A DNA stretch of 64,000 bases from Bradyrhizobium australiense. GTDB taxonomy: Bacteria > Pseudomonadota > Alphaproteobacteria > Rhizobiales > Xanthobacteraceae. Location: the NCBI RefSeq assembly GCF_013114825.1, contig NZ_JAAVLX010000003.1, positions 62,001 through 126,000 on the forward strand. The letters are read 5' to 3'. Made by a program: the position numbers and the translations under genes. Below the pieces are notes generated by a model. It was given only the letters and a program-made list of their open reading frames with translations. It was not told where the DNA came from and did not search any database. Below are positions 37,181 through 47,696 of the stretch, piece after piece (the stretch's first letter is position 1; every line of letters starts with the position of its first letter).

Positions 37181-39805
37181 ATGACCTCCGAACGTTACAA
37201 CGCCCGTGAATCCGAGCCGCGCTGGCAGCGCCAGTGGGACGAAAAGGCGATCTTCGCCTCGAAAAATGACGACCCGCGGCCGAAATACTACGTGCTCGAG
37301 ATGTTCCCCTACCCGTCCGGGCGAATCCATATCGGCCACGTCCGCAACTACACGCTGGGCGACGTGCTGGCCCGCTTCATGCGCGCCAAGGGCTTTAACG
37401 TGCTGCACCCGATGGGCTGGGATGCATTCGGGCTGCCAGCCGAGAACGCCGCGATCGAACGAAAGGTCGCGCCAAAAGCCTGGACCTACGACAACATCGC
37501 CACGATGAAGAAGCAGTTGCGGTCGATCGGGCTGTCGCTGGACTGGTCGCGCGAGTTCGCGACCTGCGATCCCTCTTATTACAAGCATCAGCAAAAGATG
37601 TTTTTGGACTTCTTGCGCGCCGGTCTTGCCGAGCGCGAGAAGCGCAAGATCAACTGGGATCCGGTCGACATGACCGTGCTCGCCAACGAACAGGTGATCG
37701 ACGGCCGCGGCTGGCGCTCCGGCGCCGTCGTCGAGCAGCGCGAGATGAACCAGTGGGTCTTCAAGATCACGAAATACTCGCAGGAACTGCTGGACGCACT
37801 GGACGGGCTGGATCGCTGGCCGGACAAGGTCCGGCTGATGCAGCGCAACTGGATTGGCCGCTCCGAAGGCTTGCTGATCCGCTTCGCGCTCGATCCGGCG
37901 ACGACACCGGGCAGTGAGCGCGAGCTGAAGATCTTCACCACCCGGCCCGACACGCTGTTCGGCGCAAAATTCATGGCGATCTCGGCAGATCATCCACTGG
38001 CGCAGGCGGCGGCCGCGAAGAACCCAAAGCTCGCTGAGTTCATCGCCGAGGTGAAGCGGATCGGCACCGCGCAGGAGATCATCGACACCGCCGAGAAGCA
38101 GGGGTTTGATACCGGCATCAAGGCCGTGCATCCGTTCGATCCGAACTGGAAACTGCCGGTCTATGTCGCGAACTTCGTGCTGATGGAATACGGCACCGGT
38201 GCCATCTTCGGCTGCCCGGCGCACGATCAGCGCGACCTCGACTTCGTCAACAAATACGGTCTCGGCAACACGCCGGTGGTCTGCCCCGAGGGCCAGGATC
38301 CAAAGAGCTTTGTCATCGCCGACACTGCCTATGACGGCGACGGCCGCATGATCAATTCGCGCTTCCTCGACGGCATGACCATCGAAGAAGCCAAGGAAGA
38401 TGTTGCGAAGCGGCTGGAAAAGGAAATGCGCGGCAACGGGCCCGTCGGCGAGCGGCAAGTGAATTTCCGCCTGCGCGACTGGGGCATTTCACGCCAGCGC
38501 TATTGGGGCTGCCCGATCCCGGTGATCCATTGCCCGAAATGCGACGTGGTGGCGGTGCCGGACGACCAGTTGCCGGTGACGCTGCCGGAGGACGCCACTT
38601 TCGACAGGCCGGGCAATGCGCTCGACCATCACCCGACCTGGAAGCACGTCACTTGCCCGAAATGCGGCGGCAAGGCGCAACGTGAAACCGACACCATGGA
38701 CACTTTCGTGGATTCGTCCTGGTATTTTGCGCGCTTCACTGATCCCTGGAATGAGAACGCGCCGACCACGCCTGACGTCGCCAACCGGATGATGCCGGTC
38801 GACCAGTATATCGGCGGCGTCGAGCACGCGATTCTACACCTGCTCTATAGCCGCTTCTTCACCCGCGCGATGAAGGCGACCGGCCACATCGGCATGGACG
38901 AGCCGTTTGCCGGCATGTTCACGCAAGGAATGGTGGTGCACGAGACCTATCAAAAGGCCGACGGCACCTATGTTATGCCGGCCGAGGTGAAGGTCGAGAC
39001 CGGCGGCAACGGCCGCCGCGCCGCGCTGCTCGACAGCGGCGAAGAGGTCACGATCGGCGCGATCGAGAAGATGTCGAAGTCGAAGAAGAACACGGTCGAC
39101 CCCGACGACATCATCGCGACCTATGGCGCCGACGTCGCCCGCTGGTTCATGCTGTCGGACTCGCCGCCGGATCGCGACGTGATCTGGAGCGACGAGCGCG
39201 TGCAGGGCGCCTCACGCTTCGTGCAGCGGCTGTGGCGGCTGGTGAATGAATCGGCCGAGATCGCCAAGATAGCCCCGGCCGTGCGGCCGGCCTCGTTCGG
39301 GGCGGATGCGCTTGGCTTGCGCAAGGCTGCCCACGGCGCACTGGACAAGGTGTCGTCCGGCATCGAGCGGCTGCACTTCAACGTCTGCTTGGCTCATATC
39401 CGGGAATTCGCCAATGCGCTGGCCGAGGTGCTGGGCCGCGAGGGCAAGCCGGCGCCGGACCTTGCCTGGGCGGTCCGCGAGGCCTCGGTCATTATGGTCC
39501 AATTGTTCGCGCCGATGATGCCGCATCTGGCCGAGGAGTGCTGGCAGGTTCTGGGCCAGTCCGGGCTGATTTCGGAGGCCAACTGGCCCCAAATCGAACG
39601 CGATTTGCTGGTTGAAGACACCGTGACACTGGTGGTCCAGGTCAACGGCAAGAAGCGGGGTGATGTTACCGTGCCACGGATCGCCCAAAATCCGGAAATT
39701 GAGACTGCCGTTTTGGCGCTCGATGCGGTAAAACTCGCCCTCGGCGGCAAGACCGTCCGCAAGGTAATCGTAGTTCCGATGAGGATCGTGAATGTCGTTG
39801 GTTAG
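37181..39805 (+). CDS. leuS: Leucyl-tRNA synthetase
   Basis: An 874-residue class I synthetase that charges tRNA-Leu. The HIGH motif reads HIGH at residues 50-53 ([13 protein letters not shown]), and KMSKS is at about 630-634 ([13 protein letters not shown]). The CP1 editing domain (about 225-425, with [15 protein letters not shown]) and a zinc-type CPKC/CPKCGG region are visible. Start is the ATG at 37181, giving [16 protein letters not shown]. The 3' end overlaps lptE by 14 bases. Confidence 0.97.
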   Translation: MTSERYNARESEPRWQRQWDEKAIFASKNDDPRPKYYVLEMFPYPSGRIHIGHVRNYTLGDVLARFMRAKGFNVLHPMGWDAFGLPAENAAIERKVAPKAWTYDNIATMKKQLRSIGLSLDWSREFATCDPSYYKHQQKMFLDFLRAGLAEREKRKINWDPVDMTVLANEQVIDGRGWRSGAVVEQREMNQWVFKITKYSQELLDALDGLDRWPDKVRLMQRNWIGRSEGLLIRFALDPATTPGSERELKIFTTRPDTLFGAKFMAISADHPLAQAAAAKNPKLAEFIAEVKRIGTAQEIIDTAEKQGFDTGIKAVHPFDPNWKLPVYVANFVLMEYGTGAIFGCPAHDQRDLDFVNKYGLGNTPVVCPEGQDPKSFVIADTAYDGDGRMINSRFLDGMTIEEAKEDVAKRLEKEMRGNGPVGERQVNFRLRDWGISRQRYWGCPIPVIHCPKCDVVAVPDDQLPVTLPEDATFDRPGNALDHHPTWKHVTCPKCGGKAQRETDTMDTFVDSSWYFARFTDPWNENAPTTPDVANRMMPVDQYIGGVEHAILHLLYSRFFTRAMKATGHIGMDEPFAGMFTQGMVVHETYQKADGTYVMPAEVKVETGGNGRRAALLDSGEEVTIGAIEKMSKSKKNTVDPDDIIATYGADVARWFMLSDSPPDRDVIWSDERVQGASRFVQRLWRLVNESAEIAKIAPAVRPASFGADALGLRKAAHGALDKVSSGIERLHFNVCLAHIREFANALAEVLGREGKPAPDLAWAVREASVIMVQLFAPMMPHLAEECWQVLGQSGLISEANWPQIERDLLVEDTVTLVVQVNGKKRGDVTVPRIAQNPEIETAVLALDAVKLALGGKTVRKVIVVPMRIVNVVG

Positions 39806-40343
39806 GACCCGGATCGCCGTTCGGCTCATCGCCGTCGCCGCTCTGGCGGCGCTCACGGCCGGCTGTTTCCAGCCGATGTATGCGGAACGTACCGATGGCA
39901 AGCCCGGCTTGCGCGAAAAGCTGATGGGCGTGGAAATCCCACCGGTCGACAAGAACAACGCGTCGCGGGAAGCCCGAATTCAGGTCGAGATCCGCAACGC
40001 GCTGGCGTTCAAGCTATACGGCAACGCCACCGGCATGCCGCCGACGCACCGGCTGGTGCTGCGCTTTACCACTTCGCGCTCCTCGCTGATTCTCGATCCG
40101 GCCACCGCGCTGCCCTCGAGCGAAAATTACGGCATCGACGCCCAGTACAATCTGATCGATCTCGCCACCAACAAGTCGGTCATGACAGGCACGACTTTCT
40201 CCCGCGTGTCCTATGATGTCCCCGGCCAGTTGCAGCGCTTCGCCCGCGCCCGCGCCTTCCACGACGCGGAAGACCGCGCCGCCAACGAGATCGCGGAAAA
40301 TATCCAGACCCGGCTGGCGTCTTACTTCTACGCCGGCACCTGA
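39792..40343 (+). CDS. lptE: LPS-assembly lipoprotein LptE
   Basis: A 183-residue outer-membrane lipoprotein that plugs the LptD barrel and helps insert lipopolysaccharide. A lipoprotein signal peptide ends at the lipobox LTAGC (Cys25). The body shows the LptE domain ([32 protein letters not shown]). It overlaps the end of leuS, as is usual for leuS-lptE-holA in proteobacteria, so translation is probably coupled. Confidence 0.9.
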   Translation: MSLVRTRIAVRLIAVAALAALTAGCFQPMYAERTDGKPGLREKLMGVEIPPVDKNNASREARIQVEIRNALAFKLYGNATGMPPTHRLVLRFTTSRSSLILDPATALPSSENYGIDAQYNLIDLATNKSVMTGTTFSRVSYDVPGQLQRFARARAFHDAEDRAANEIAENIQTRLASYFYAGT

Positions 40344-40350
40344 CAACGGC

Positions 40351-40443
40351 GTCATTCCGGGGCGCGAAGCGCGAACCCGGAATCTCGTTCCGACAATCTC
40401 CAGATTCCGGGTCTGCGGGCTGCGCCCGCATCCCGGAATGACG
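40351..40443. repeat. Palindromic repeat with GTCATTCCGG termini, second copy
   Basis: It begins GTCATTCCGGGGCGCG and ends CCCGGAATGACG, matching the copy at 18753-18846. It is wedged between lptE and holA inside the leuS-lptE-holA operon, 15 bp before the holA GTG, so it lies within a transcribed region. Confidence 0.88.
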
Positions 40444-40458
40444 AATGAAGGTCCGATT

Positions 40459-41487
40459 GTGGTCGCGCTTCGCGGAAAAGACATCGACGCTTTTCTGGCC
40501 CGGCCTGACGTCGGCCGCCCTATCATCCTGCTGTACGGCCCCGATGCCGGCCTCGTGCACGAGCGCGCCGACGCGTTGATCGCGTCCGCGGTCGACGATC
40601 CCAACGATCCCTTCTCGCTGGTGCGGCTAGACGGTGACGAGCTGGCGGCCGAGCCGTCGCGGTTGGTCGATGAGGCCATGACGATTCCGATGTTCGGCGG
40701 TCGGCGCGCGATCCGTGTGCGCGCCGGCTCCCGCAGTTTTGCCAGCGGCGTCGATACATTGGCCGATTCGCCGATCAAGGATTGCCGCATTGTGATCGAG
40801 GCCGGCGAGTTGCGGCCGGAATCGCCGCTGCGCAAGGCCTGCGAGCGCGCCAAAACCGCGGTCGCCATCGCCTGCTATCCCGACACCGAGCGCGACCTTG
40901 CCAGGCTGATCGACGAGGAATTACGGACTTCCAATTTGCGCATCGCCTCAGACGCCCGCGCCGTGCTGATGTCGCTACTTGGCGGCGACCGCCAGGCCTC
41001 GCGCAACGAACTCCGCAAGCTCGCGCTCTATTCCCACGGCAAGGGCGAGATCACGCTCGACGACGTCATGACTGTCGTCTCCGATGCGTCCGAACTAAAA
41101 CTCGATCCGATCGTGGACGGAGCCTTTGCCGGCAAACCTGACCTGGTCGAAAGCGAGTTCGCGAAGGCGATGATCGCCGGCACCTATCCCGGCGTGATCA
41201 TCTCGGCCGCGCAGCGTCAAGCCGCATGGCTGCACAAATCGGCGCTCGCGGTGGCCGAAGGCACGCCGGTCTCGACCTTGCTCGAAAGCGGCTATCCGCG
41301 CCTGCACTTTTCGCGAAAAGGCGCCGTCGAAATCGCGCTGCGCAATTTCAGCGCGCCCCGGCTGGCCACTATCATCGATCAGCTCGGAACCGCCGCGCTC
41401 GATATGCGTAAGCAGGCCTCGCTGGCATCTGCCATCGCGCAACGCACGCTGCTTTCGATAGCTGCGAATGCGAAGCGACGGGGGTGA
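40459..41487 (+). CDS. holA: DNA polymerase III delta subunit
   Basis: A 342-residue clamp-loader subunit that opens the beta sliding clamp. Conserved segments: MVALRGKDIDAFLARPD, IILLYGPDAGLVHERAD, DELAAEPSRLVDEAMTIPMFGGRRAIRVR, and a C-terminal collar domain with YPRLHFSRKGAVEIALRNF. The GTG at 40459 is preferred: GAATGAAGG lies just upstream as ribosome-binding site, and the longer frame runs back through the palindromic repeat into lptE. Confidence 0.9.
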   Translation: MVALRGKDIDAFLARPDVGRPIILLYGPDAGLVHERADALIASAVDDPNDPFSLVRLDGDELAAEPSRLVDEAMTIPMFGGRRAIRVRAGSRSFASGVDTLADSPIKDCRIVIEAGELRPESPLRKACERAKTAVAIACYPDTERDLARLIDEELRTSNLRIASDARAVLMSLLGGDRQASRNELRKLALYSHGKGEITLDDVMTVVSDASELKLDPIVDGAFAGKPDLVESEFAKAMIAGTYPGVIISAAQRQAAWLHKSALAVAEGTPVSTLLESGYPRLHFSRKGAVEIALRNFSAPRLATIIDQLGTAALDMRKQASLASAIAQRTLLSIAANAKRRG

Positions 41488-41510
41488 GCAGCTTTCACAA
41501 AACCCCCCAG

Positions 41511-41642
41511 CGTCGTCCTTGCGAAAGCAAGGACCCATAGCCACTGGGTTGCGTAGTCAGGCTCGATGGAGCCCCAGTCTGCTCAACCCGATTCATTGGT
41601 GGTTATAGGTCCCGGGTCGCGCTTCGCTTGCCCGGGACGACG
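41511..41642. repeat. Composite two-hairpin element with CGTCGTCC terminal inverted repeats
   Basis: Ends are CGTCGTCC (41511-41518) and GGACGACG (41635-41642). The left hairpin is GTCCTTGCGAAAGCAAGGAC; the right is built on TCCCGGGTCGCG...GCCCGGGA. About 80 bp of filler lie between. It separates convergent holA and parB and is the best-kept member of the type seen at 1-116 and 31484-31620. Confidence 0.85.
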
Positions 41643-41648
41643 GAGATC

Positions 41649-42530
41649 TTAGCCGCCCTTCTCCAGCCGTCGCATCACCTCGTCGAGTTGTTCGAGGTTG
41701 CGATAGGTGATCTGGACGGAGCCGCCGGGATCGCGGTGGTTGACGGTGACGGTAAGGCCGAGCGCGTCGCTGACACGCTTTTCCAATGCGATGGTGTCTG
41801 GATCTTTGGTCTTGCCGCCACCCCTCGCCTTCTGCGGCTTGCGCTCCGGTACGCCCTCTTCATGCGCCAGCGCCTCGGTCTGGCGTACGTTGAGACCTTC
41901 TTCGACGATGCGCTTTGCCGCTGCCAGCGGATCGGGCACGCCGATCAGCGCACGGGCGTGTCCTGCGGACAATTCGCCGCTCGCGATGAGGGCCTGCACC
42001 TCCGCCGGCAATTTCGTCAGCCGCATCATGTTGGCGACATGGCTGCGGCTCTTGCCGACCTCCTTGGCGATGTCTTCCTGGCTGCGTTTGAACTCATCGG
42101 CCAGCGCGTGATAGCCTTGCGCCTCTTCCATCGCATTTAGGTCTTCGCGCTGCACGTTCTCGATGATCATGATCTCGAGCGCGTCGCTGTCGCTGACATC
42201 GATGGGAACGATCGGCACCTCGTGCAGGCTGGCGAGTTGCGCGGCACGCCAGCGGCGTTCGCCGGCGATGATTTCGTAGCGATCCTGCGCGCCCTTCACC
42301 GGCCGCACCACGATCGGCTGGATCACGCCGTGCTGCTTGACGGAGGCCGCGAGCTCACCAAGCTCGGCATCGGAAAAAGTCCGGCGCGGGTTTCGTGGAT
42401 TCGGTTTCAGGAACTCGATCGGCACCTTGCGCTGGTTGCGCGGCCGTTCGACATGCGCGGCCTCGCCGCCGACGTCCCCGATCAGACTTGCAAGACCACG
42501 CCCCAATCGCGAACGCGTTTCGTCGGCCAT
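41649..42530 (-). CDS. parB: Chromosome partitioning protein ParB
   Basis: A 293-residue CTPase/DNA clamp that loads at parS and spreads. The N-terminal GRGLASLIGD, the ParB/Srx nuclease-like domain with GERRWRAAQ (CTP-binding) and IENVQREDLNAMEEAQGY, and the HTH QEDIAKEVGKSRSHVANMMRL are in order; a C-terminal dimerisation domain follows. Start is the ATG at 42530 with AGGGAG upstream. Four parS sites recognised by this protein lie 1.6-3.8 kb away. Confidence 0.96.
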   Translation of the reverse strand: MADETRSRLGRGLASLIGDVGGEAAHVERPRNQRKVPIEFLKPNPRNPRRTFSDAELGELAASVKQHGVIQPIVVRPVKGAQDRYEIIAGERRWRAAQLASLHEVPIVPIDVSDSDALEIMIIENVQREDLNAMEEAQGYHALADEFKRSQEDIAKEVGKSRSHVANMMRLTKLPAEVQALIASGELSAGHARALIGVPDPLAAAKRIVEEGLNVRQTEALAHEEGVPERKPQKARGGGKTKDPDTIALEKRVSDALGLTVTVNHRDPGGSVQITYRNLEQLDEVMRRLEKGG

Positions 42531-42584
42531 CGCCGCCAACTCCCTAGGATTCACTTAAGTACTCCGGAACAAATTCGGTTGCTC

Positions 42585-42669
42585 GGTAGGGTGGGCAAAC
42601 CGATGCGTGCCCACCAATTTCGCGATAGGGCGTAGGATGGGCACGCTTCGCTTTGCCACCCTACGATTC
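42585..42669. repeat. TAGGGTGGGC / GCCACCCTACG palindromic repeat
   Basis: The element begins GGTAGGGTGGGCAAAC and ends TTTGCCACCCTACGATTCC, with inner GCGTGCCCACC and GGATGGGCACGC arms. It is related to 30479-30608 and fills the gap between parA and parB within their operon. Confidence 0.8.
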
Positions 42670-42673
42670 CTCG

Positions 42674-43522
42674 CTAATGCCGCAGCTCGCGCTCGCGCTG
42701 GATCACTTCGGTCGCAAGCTTGAGATAGGCTTCGCTGCCGACGCATTTGAGATCGTAAACCAAGACCGGCTTGCCGTAGGACGGCGCCTCGGAGATCCGC
42801 ACGTTGCGCGGGATCATGGTGTCGTAGACCTTGGAGCCCATGAACTGTCTGACATCCGCGACCACCTGGTTCGACAAATTGTTGCGCGAGTCGAACATGG
42901 TCAGCACGATACCGTGGATCGACAGGCTCGGATTCAGCGTCGAGCGCACCTGCTCCACCGTCTGCAGCAATTGTGACAGACCTTCGAGCGCGAAGAACTC
43001 ACACTGTAGCGGCACCAGGATCGCGTCCGACGCTGCCATCGCGTTAACGGTGAGGAGGTTGAGCGATGGCGGGCAATCGATCAGCACATAGGTGTAATCG
43101 GTATCCGGCGCCGCGTTCTTGTTCAACGCCGCGATCGCATCGCGCAGCCGGAACGCACGGCCGGGCGTGGTGCCGAGCTCGAGCTCGAGGCCCGACAGAT
43201 CCATGGTCGAGGAGGCGATGTGCAGTCGCGGCACCGCGGTGGCAACCACGGCGTCGCGCAGCGGCGCTTCGCCGATCAGCACGTCGTAGGTCGAGCAGTT
43301 GCGGTTGCGGCGATCGATGCCAAGACCCGTCGAGGCGTTGCCCTGCGGATCGAGATCGACGATCAGCACACGCTCGCCAATCGCTGCGAGTGCGGTGCCA
43401 AGATTGATCGCGGTAGTTGTTTTGCCGACGCCCCCCTTTTGATTGGCGAGCGACAGGATGCGCGGATGGGGCGGCGGAGTGGGTTCCCTATGCTCTTGAT
43501 ATAACTCATCTAATTCGGTCAT
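42674..43522 (-). CDS. parA: Chromosome partitioning ATPase ParA
   Basis: A 282-residue deviant-Walker ATPase that moves ParB-parS complexes over the nucleoid. The deviant Walker A KGGVGKTT is at residues 29-36, VLIVDLDPQGNAS and YVLIDCPPSLNLLTVNA follow. Its start codon overlaps the rsmG stop by four bases (43519-43522), so it is coupled to the rsmG end of the operon. Confidence 0.96.
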   Translation of the reverse strand: MTELDELYQEHREPTPPPHPRILSLANQKGGVGKTTTAINLGTALAAIGERVLIVDLDPQGNASTGLGIDRRNRNCSTYDVLIGEAPLRDAVVATAVPRLHIASSTMDLSGLELELGTTPGRAFRLRDAIAALNKNAAPDTDYTYVLIDCPPSLNLLTVNAMAASDAILVPLQCEFFALEGLSQLLQTVEQVRSTLNPSLSIHGIVLTMFDSRNNLSNQVVADVRQFMGSKVYDTMIPRNVRISEAPSYGKPVLVYDLKCVGSEAYLKLATEVIQRERELRH

Positions 43523-44217
43523 GCCCGATCGCCATGTGTGATCGCGGAAGGGTTGCGCCGCTCGATCCGATCGAGTTCGACGATCCAGCCGTGCCCGCCC
43601 GTTCGGCTGGAATGGAGTCGCGGTTCAATATTCCAATATTTGGTGGCTTCGGTCAATTCAGCCTCTACATCTTGGCCCTTGAGAAACAGCGCTTTCGCAC
43701 CACTGCTCACAAACGGCTCCGCGAAACCGACAAGTTGATGTAATGGAGCCAGCGCCCGCGCGGTGACGCAATCGACGCGGCTGCCAATTCTATCCACAAT
43801 ATCCCCGATTCCCGCCAAATGCACGGTCGCCGCCGCAGATGTCACGCGGGCCGCTTCACGAAGGAAGGCCGCCTTCTTGGCGTTGCGCTCGACCAAATGG
43901 ACGTTGGCGCCGGGGGTATTCGCCAATGCGCAAGCGAGCACCACGCCGGGAAAGCCTCCACCGCTGCCGAGATCGATCCAGACTTTGGCTGATGGTGCCA
44001 CGCCGAGGAGCTGCAGCGAATCGGAGACGTGCCGCGTCCATAGGTGCGGAAGCGTCGATGGCGCGACGAGATTCGTTTTGACCTGCCACTCCAACAGCAG
44101 GGCGACGTAGCGCTCGAGCCGCGACTCCGTTTCACGTGAAACGGGGGTGAGGGCCAGAGCGGTGGCCTTGTCGGAGGGTAAAACTGGAGAAGAGATCTGG
44201 GCGGCGACTTTCGCCAT
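43519..44217 (-). CDS. rsmG: 16S rRNA (guanine-N7) methyltransferase RsmG
   Basis: A 232-residue SAM-dependent enzyme that methylates G527 of 16S rRNA. WIDLGSGGGFPGVVLA is the SAM-binding motif I, and HLVERNAKKAAFLREAA follows. I start at the ATG at 44217 (MAKVAAQ); the open frame to 44385 crosses a repeat and a parS site and is not RsmG-like. A parS palindrome is embedded near codon 26-30, where it encodes VSRET. Confidence 0.92.
   Translation of the reverse strand: MAKVAAQISSPVLPSDKATALALTPVSRETESRLERYVALLLEWQVKTNLVAPSTLPHLWTRHVSDSLQLLGVAPSAKVWIDLGSGGGFPGVVLACALANTPGANVHLVERNAKKAAFLREAARVTSAAATVHLAGIGDIVDRIGSRVDCVTARALAPLHQLVGFAEPFVSSGAKALFLKGQDVEAELTEATKYWNIEPRLHSSRTGGHGWIVELDRIERRNPSAITHGDRA
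44128..44143. promoter_or_regulatory. parS site 1 (inside rsmG)
   Basis: CGTTTCACGTGAAACG contains the full 14-bp parS core GTTTCACGTGAAAC and is a perfect 16-bp palindrome. It lies within the rsmG coding sequence. Confidence 0.95.
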
Positions 44218-44247
44218 TGGATGGTCTCGGCCTGAGCTTTCAACGAT

Positions 44248-44321
44248 GGTAGGATGGGTTGAGCGCAGCGAATCTTCATGTACAAGCAATGACGGGTATC
44301 GCTTCGCGCCACCCACCCTAC
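44248..44321. repeat. GGTAGGATGGG / CCCACCCTAC palindromic repeat
   Basis: The left end GGTAGGATGGGTTGAGCGCAGCG pairs with CGCTTCGCGCCACCCACCCTAC on the right. It sits between rsmG and mnmG, six bases from parS site 2, and is a relative of 30479-30608 and 42585-42669. Confidence 0.75.
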
Positions 44322-44326
44322 ATGAA

Positions 44327-44342
44327 CGTTTCACGTGAAACA
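44327..44342. promoter_or_regulatory. parS site 2
   Basis: CGTTTCACGTGAAACA holds the 14-bp parS core GTTTCACGTGAAAC, in the gap between mnmG and rsmG. Confidence 0.95.
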
Positions 44343-44347
44343 GACTT

Positions 44348-46231
44348 TTACGCGCTGGCCTTCGCGTTCTTCCGTCGCGCCTCACGACGCAGATACGCCG
44401 CCAAGATACCCAGCGCCGCCGGCGTCAGACCATCCAGCCGGCCCGCCTGCCCCACCGTCCGCGGCTGTGCCGCTTGCAGCTTCGATCGCGCTTCATTGGA
44501 AAGCCCGGGCACATCGGCATAGTCGATGCCAGTCAAGACCAACCCCTCGTCGCGCCTGAAAGCGTCAACGTCGGCAGTCTGGCGCTTGAGATAGACATCG
44601 TATTTGGCGTCGATCTCGAGATGCACTGCGATGCCCGGATCGATAGCTGAGAGCTCCGGCCAGATGGCGCGCACGGTTGCCCACTCGATCTCGGGATAGG
44701 CCAGCAACTCGAACGCCGAACGGCGATGGCCGTCCCGGTTGAGCGCAAGGCCATGTTTGGCCGCTTCATTCGGAGTGATCGTCAGTGACTTGGCCAATGA
44801 CTTGGCAGCCTCCAACGCCGCCATCTTGTCGCGATGCCGCTGCGAACGTGCCTGCCCTACGCAGCCCAAGGCAATGCCCTTGTCACTCAGGCGCTGGTCG
44901 GCGTTATCGGCTCGGAGCGTCAGGCGGTACTCGGCCCGCGAGGTAAACATCCGATACGGCTCGGTGATGCCGCGAGTCACGAGGTCGTCGATCATCACCC
45001 CGAGATAACCGTCAGCGCGATCAAACACGATCGGATCAGCGGCACCCGCCATTAACGCAGCGTTCAGACCGGCAACGATTCCCTGGGCCGCGGCCTCTTC
45101 GTAGCCGGTTGTCCCGTTGATCTGTCCGGCCAGGAAAAGGCCCGGCAGGCGCTTGGTCTGTAAGGTGGGCTCAAGTTCACGGGGGTCGACATGGTCGTAT
45201 TCGATGGCATAGCCCGGCCGGACCATCTTCACCCGTTCAAGCCCGGGAATGGTCGCGAGGATCGCGAGCTGAACTTCTTCGGGCAGCGAGGTCGAGATGC
45301 CGTTGGGGTAGACCGTGGAGTCGTCGAGCCCCTCCGGCTCCAGGAAGATCTGGTGGCCATCGCGGTCGCCGAACCGGACAATCTTGTCCTCGATCGAGGG
45401 ACAATAACGCGGCCCGCTGCTCTTGATCTGCCCGGAATACATCGGCGAGCGATGCACATTGGCCCTGATCACCTCATGGGTGGCCGGAGTCGTCCGGGTG
45501 ATCCCGCATTGGATCTGTGGGGTCGTGATCCGATCGGTCATGACGGAGAACGGCTCAGGCGGATCGTCGCCGGGCTGCATTTCAACGGCGGCCCACTCGA
45601 TGGTCCTGCCATCGAGCCGCGGCGGCGTGCCGGTCTTCAACCGCCCAAGCGTAAAGCCAACGCGCTCGAACGAGGCCGACAGTCCCATCGCAGGCGCCTC
45701 CCCGACCCGGCCCGCTGGCCAGTTCTTTTCGCCGAGATGGATGAGCCCGCGCAAAAAGGTCCCGGTCGTGATGACCACAGCGCCTGCCGAAAGTTGCCTT
45801 CCCTCGACCAGGCAAATTCCCGTGACCCGGCCATTCAAGACAATCAGCTCATCCGCCTCGCCTTCGATCACGCTGAGATTGGCGGTCTCCCGGATGGCGG
45901 CCTGCATGGCGGCGGCGTAAAGCTTGCGGTCCGCTTGGGCTCGCGGTCCGCGAACGGCCGGACCCTTGCGACGGTTTAGCATCCGAAACTGGATGCCACC
46001 GGCATCGGCCATCCGACCCATCAGGCCATCGAGGGCATCAACTTCGCGGACCAGATGGCCCTTGCCGAGACCGCCGATGGCGGGATTACAGGACATCGCC
46101 CCAATGGTCGCAAAGCGATGGGTAACCAAGGCAGTCTTCGCACCCATCCGCGCGGCTGCGCTAGCGGCTTCACAGCCGGCGTGGCCGCCGCCGATGACGA
46201 TGACGTCAAAGGAGTCTGCTGGAAAAATCAT
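44348..46231 (-). CDS. mnmG: tRNA uridine-5-carboxymethylaminomethyl synthesis enzyme MnmG
   Basis: A 627-residue FAD protein that, with MnmE, makes cmnm5U34 in tRNAs. [14 protein letters not shown] is the FAD motif at the N-terminus; [52 protein letters not shown] and [22 protein letters not shown] are family signatures. Start is the ATG at 46231. It is in the parB-to-hemJ leftward block, between mnmE and rsmG. Confidence 0.96.
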   Translation of the reverse strand: MIFPADSFDVIVIGGGHAGCEAASAAARMGAKTALVTHRFATIGAMSCNPAIGGLGKGHLVREVDALDGLMGRMADAGGIQFRMLNRRKGPAVRGPRAQADRKLYAAAMQAAIRETANLSVIEGEADELIVLNGRVTGICLVEGRQLSAGAVVITTGTFLRGLIHLGEKNWPAGRVGEAPAMGLSASFERVGFTLGRLKTGTPPRLDGRTIEWAAVEMQPGDDPPEPFSVMTDRITTPQIQCGITRTTPATHEVIRANVHRSPMYSGQIKSSGPRYCPSIEDKIVRFGDRDGHQIFLEPEGLDDSTVYPNGISTSLPEEVQLAILATIPGLERVKMVRPGYAIEYDHVDPRELEPTLQTKRLPGLFLAGQINGTTGYEEAAAQGIVAGLNAALMAGAADPIVFDRADGYLGVMIDDLVTRGITEPYRMFTSRAEYRLTLRADNADQRLSDKGIALGCVGQARSQRHRDKMAALEAAKSLAKSLTITPNEAAKHGLALNRDGHRRSAFELLAYPEIEWATVRAIWPELSAIDPGIAVHLEIDAKYDVYLKRQTADVDAFRRDEGLVLTGIDYADVPGLSNEARSKLQAAQPRTVGQAGRLDGLTPAALGILAAYLRREARRKNAKASA

Positions 46232-46296
46232 ACCGCGACTTCTATCGCGGAGTTGCAAAATGCGGAAGAAAGAATTGCCTGAAGGAGAAGGTCCGC

Positions 46297-46312
46297 TGTT
46301 TCACGTGAAACA
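46297..46312. promoter_or_regulatory. parS site 3
   Basis: TGTTTCACGTGAAACA is the canonical perfect 16-bp parS palindrome, in the gap between mnmE and mnmG. Confidence 0.97.
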
Positions 46313-46328
46313 CCTAGAACCGCGAAAC

Positions 46329-46344
46329 CGTTTCACGTGAAACA
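46329..46344. promoter_or_regulatory. parS site 4
   Basis: CGTTTCACGTGAAACA lies 32 bp from site 3 (three helical turns) in the mnmE-mnmG gap. Confidence 0.96.
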
Positions 46345-46358
46345 TGGGTAGGGAAGGC

Positions 46359-47696
46359 TCACTTACCCACACAGAACTCCCGGAAAATGACGTCAAGGAT
46401 GTCCTCGACATCCACGCGCCCCAAGAGCCTTCCGAGTGAATGGGCTGCGATACGCAATTCTTCCGCCGCCAGCTCCTCACCCCGCCCGACTACCTGAACG
46501 CAGCGCGATAGCGAGGCTGCCGTCTCTTGCAGGAGTCTGCGCTGCCGGGTCCGGCCGATCAGACCACCCTCATTAGCGCCAAAATAATTTTGCGCGAAAC
46601 CGACCAGAGCCGCGATCAGCTCAGGCAAGCCGTCGCCCCGGCTCGCCGAGATCTGAAAAACGCCCTGCCCTGACACGTCGGCCAATGGCCGACCTACCTC
46701 TTCGAGATCGATCTTGTTTCGCACCAACCAAACCGGCACGGTCCCCTGGCTCTTGCCCGGGTTCTCGGCGTCTGATGTATCCGCCAGCCACAGCACAAGG
46801 TCCGCATCCGCCGCACGCGCCTGAGCACGACGAACCCCCTCCTGCTCGACCGGATCGTCGGTCTCCCGAATACCTGCGGTATCGATCACGGTCACCGGAT
46901 AGCCGTCGAGATCGAGCTGCACCTCAATGACGTCGCGCGTGGTGCCAGCATGCGGCGAGACGATCGCGACCTCCCGCCGCGCGAGCTGATTCATCAGCGT
47001 CGACTTGCCGACATTCGGCGGTCCGGCGATCGCGACGACGAGGCCATCGCGAAGCCGCTCGCTCCGCCCCTGCCCCGCAAGGACCTCCTCAATTTCGGCC
47101 AGCAGCGCTTCGACCTTCGCCAACGCTGGCGCGATCAATTCTGCCGGTACGTCGCCCTCATCCGCGAAATCGATCCCGGCCTCGATCAGGGCTGACGCTT
47201 CGATGATTCGCGCGCGCCAGTCGCGCGCTCTGTCGCCAAGCAATCCCTTCAATTGGCGCAACGCCTGGCGTCGCTGCCGATCGGTATCTGCATGGATGAG
47301 ATCGTCGAGACCTTCGGCTTCGGTGAGATCGAGCTTGCCGTTCTCAAACGCGCGTCGGGTAAATTCGCCTGGTTCGGCCGGTCGAACATTTTCGAATGTG
47401 GACAGCGCCGCGAACAAGGCGGTCAGCACCGCGCGTCCACCATGGACATGAAATTCCGCGACGTCTTCGCCAGTCGCGCTGGCCGGGCCCGGAAACCACA
47501 GCACCACGGCATCGTCGATCGGCCGCTGGCCGACGTCCCGTAGCAGCGCCCGGGTGGCCATTCGCGGCGGCGGTAATTTGCCGACAAGCACCGTCACGAC
47601 TTTCCCGGCCTGCAAACCCGAGACGCGCACCAAGGCAATCGCGCTCGGTGGCCGGCCCGACGACAGTGCAAAAATGGTCTGATCCCGTGGATGCAT
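46359..47696 (-). CDS. mnmE: tRNA modification GTPase MnmE
   Basis: A 445-residue GTPase that works with MnmG on tRNA wobble uridine. An N-terminal formyl-folate-like domain ([30 protein letters not shown]) is followed by helical and G domains: G1 GPPNVGKS at about 225-232, DTAGI, NKID. The C-terminus ends FCVGK with the invariant catalytic-site Cys. All expected motifs are intact. Confidence 0.96.
   Translation of the reverse strand: MHPRDQTIFALSSGRPPSAIALVRVSGLQAGKVVTVLVGKLPPPRMATRALLRDVGQRPIDDAVVLWFPGPASATGEDVAEFHVHGGRAVLTALFAALSTFENVRPAEPGEFTRRAFENGKLDLTEAEGLDDLIHADTDRQRRQALRQLKGLLGDRARDWRARIIEASALIEAGIDFADEGDVPAELIAPALAKVEALLAEIEEVLAGQGRSERLRDGLVVAIAGPPNVGKSTLMNQLARREVAIVSPHAGTTRDVIEVQLDLDGYPVTVIDTAGIRETDDPVEQEGVRRAQARAADADLVLWLADTSDAENPGKSQGTVPVWLVRNKIDLEEVGRPLADVSGQGVFQISASRGDGLPELIAALVGFAQNYFGANEGGLIGRTRQRRLLQETAASLSRCVQVVGRGEELAAEELRIAAHSLGRLLGRVDVEDILDVIFREFCVGK

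Noticed and set aside
40213..40458. Upstream extension of holA
   Set aside because: The frame runs through lptE in another frame and through a palindromic repeat; the family N-terminus begins at the GTG at 40459.
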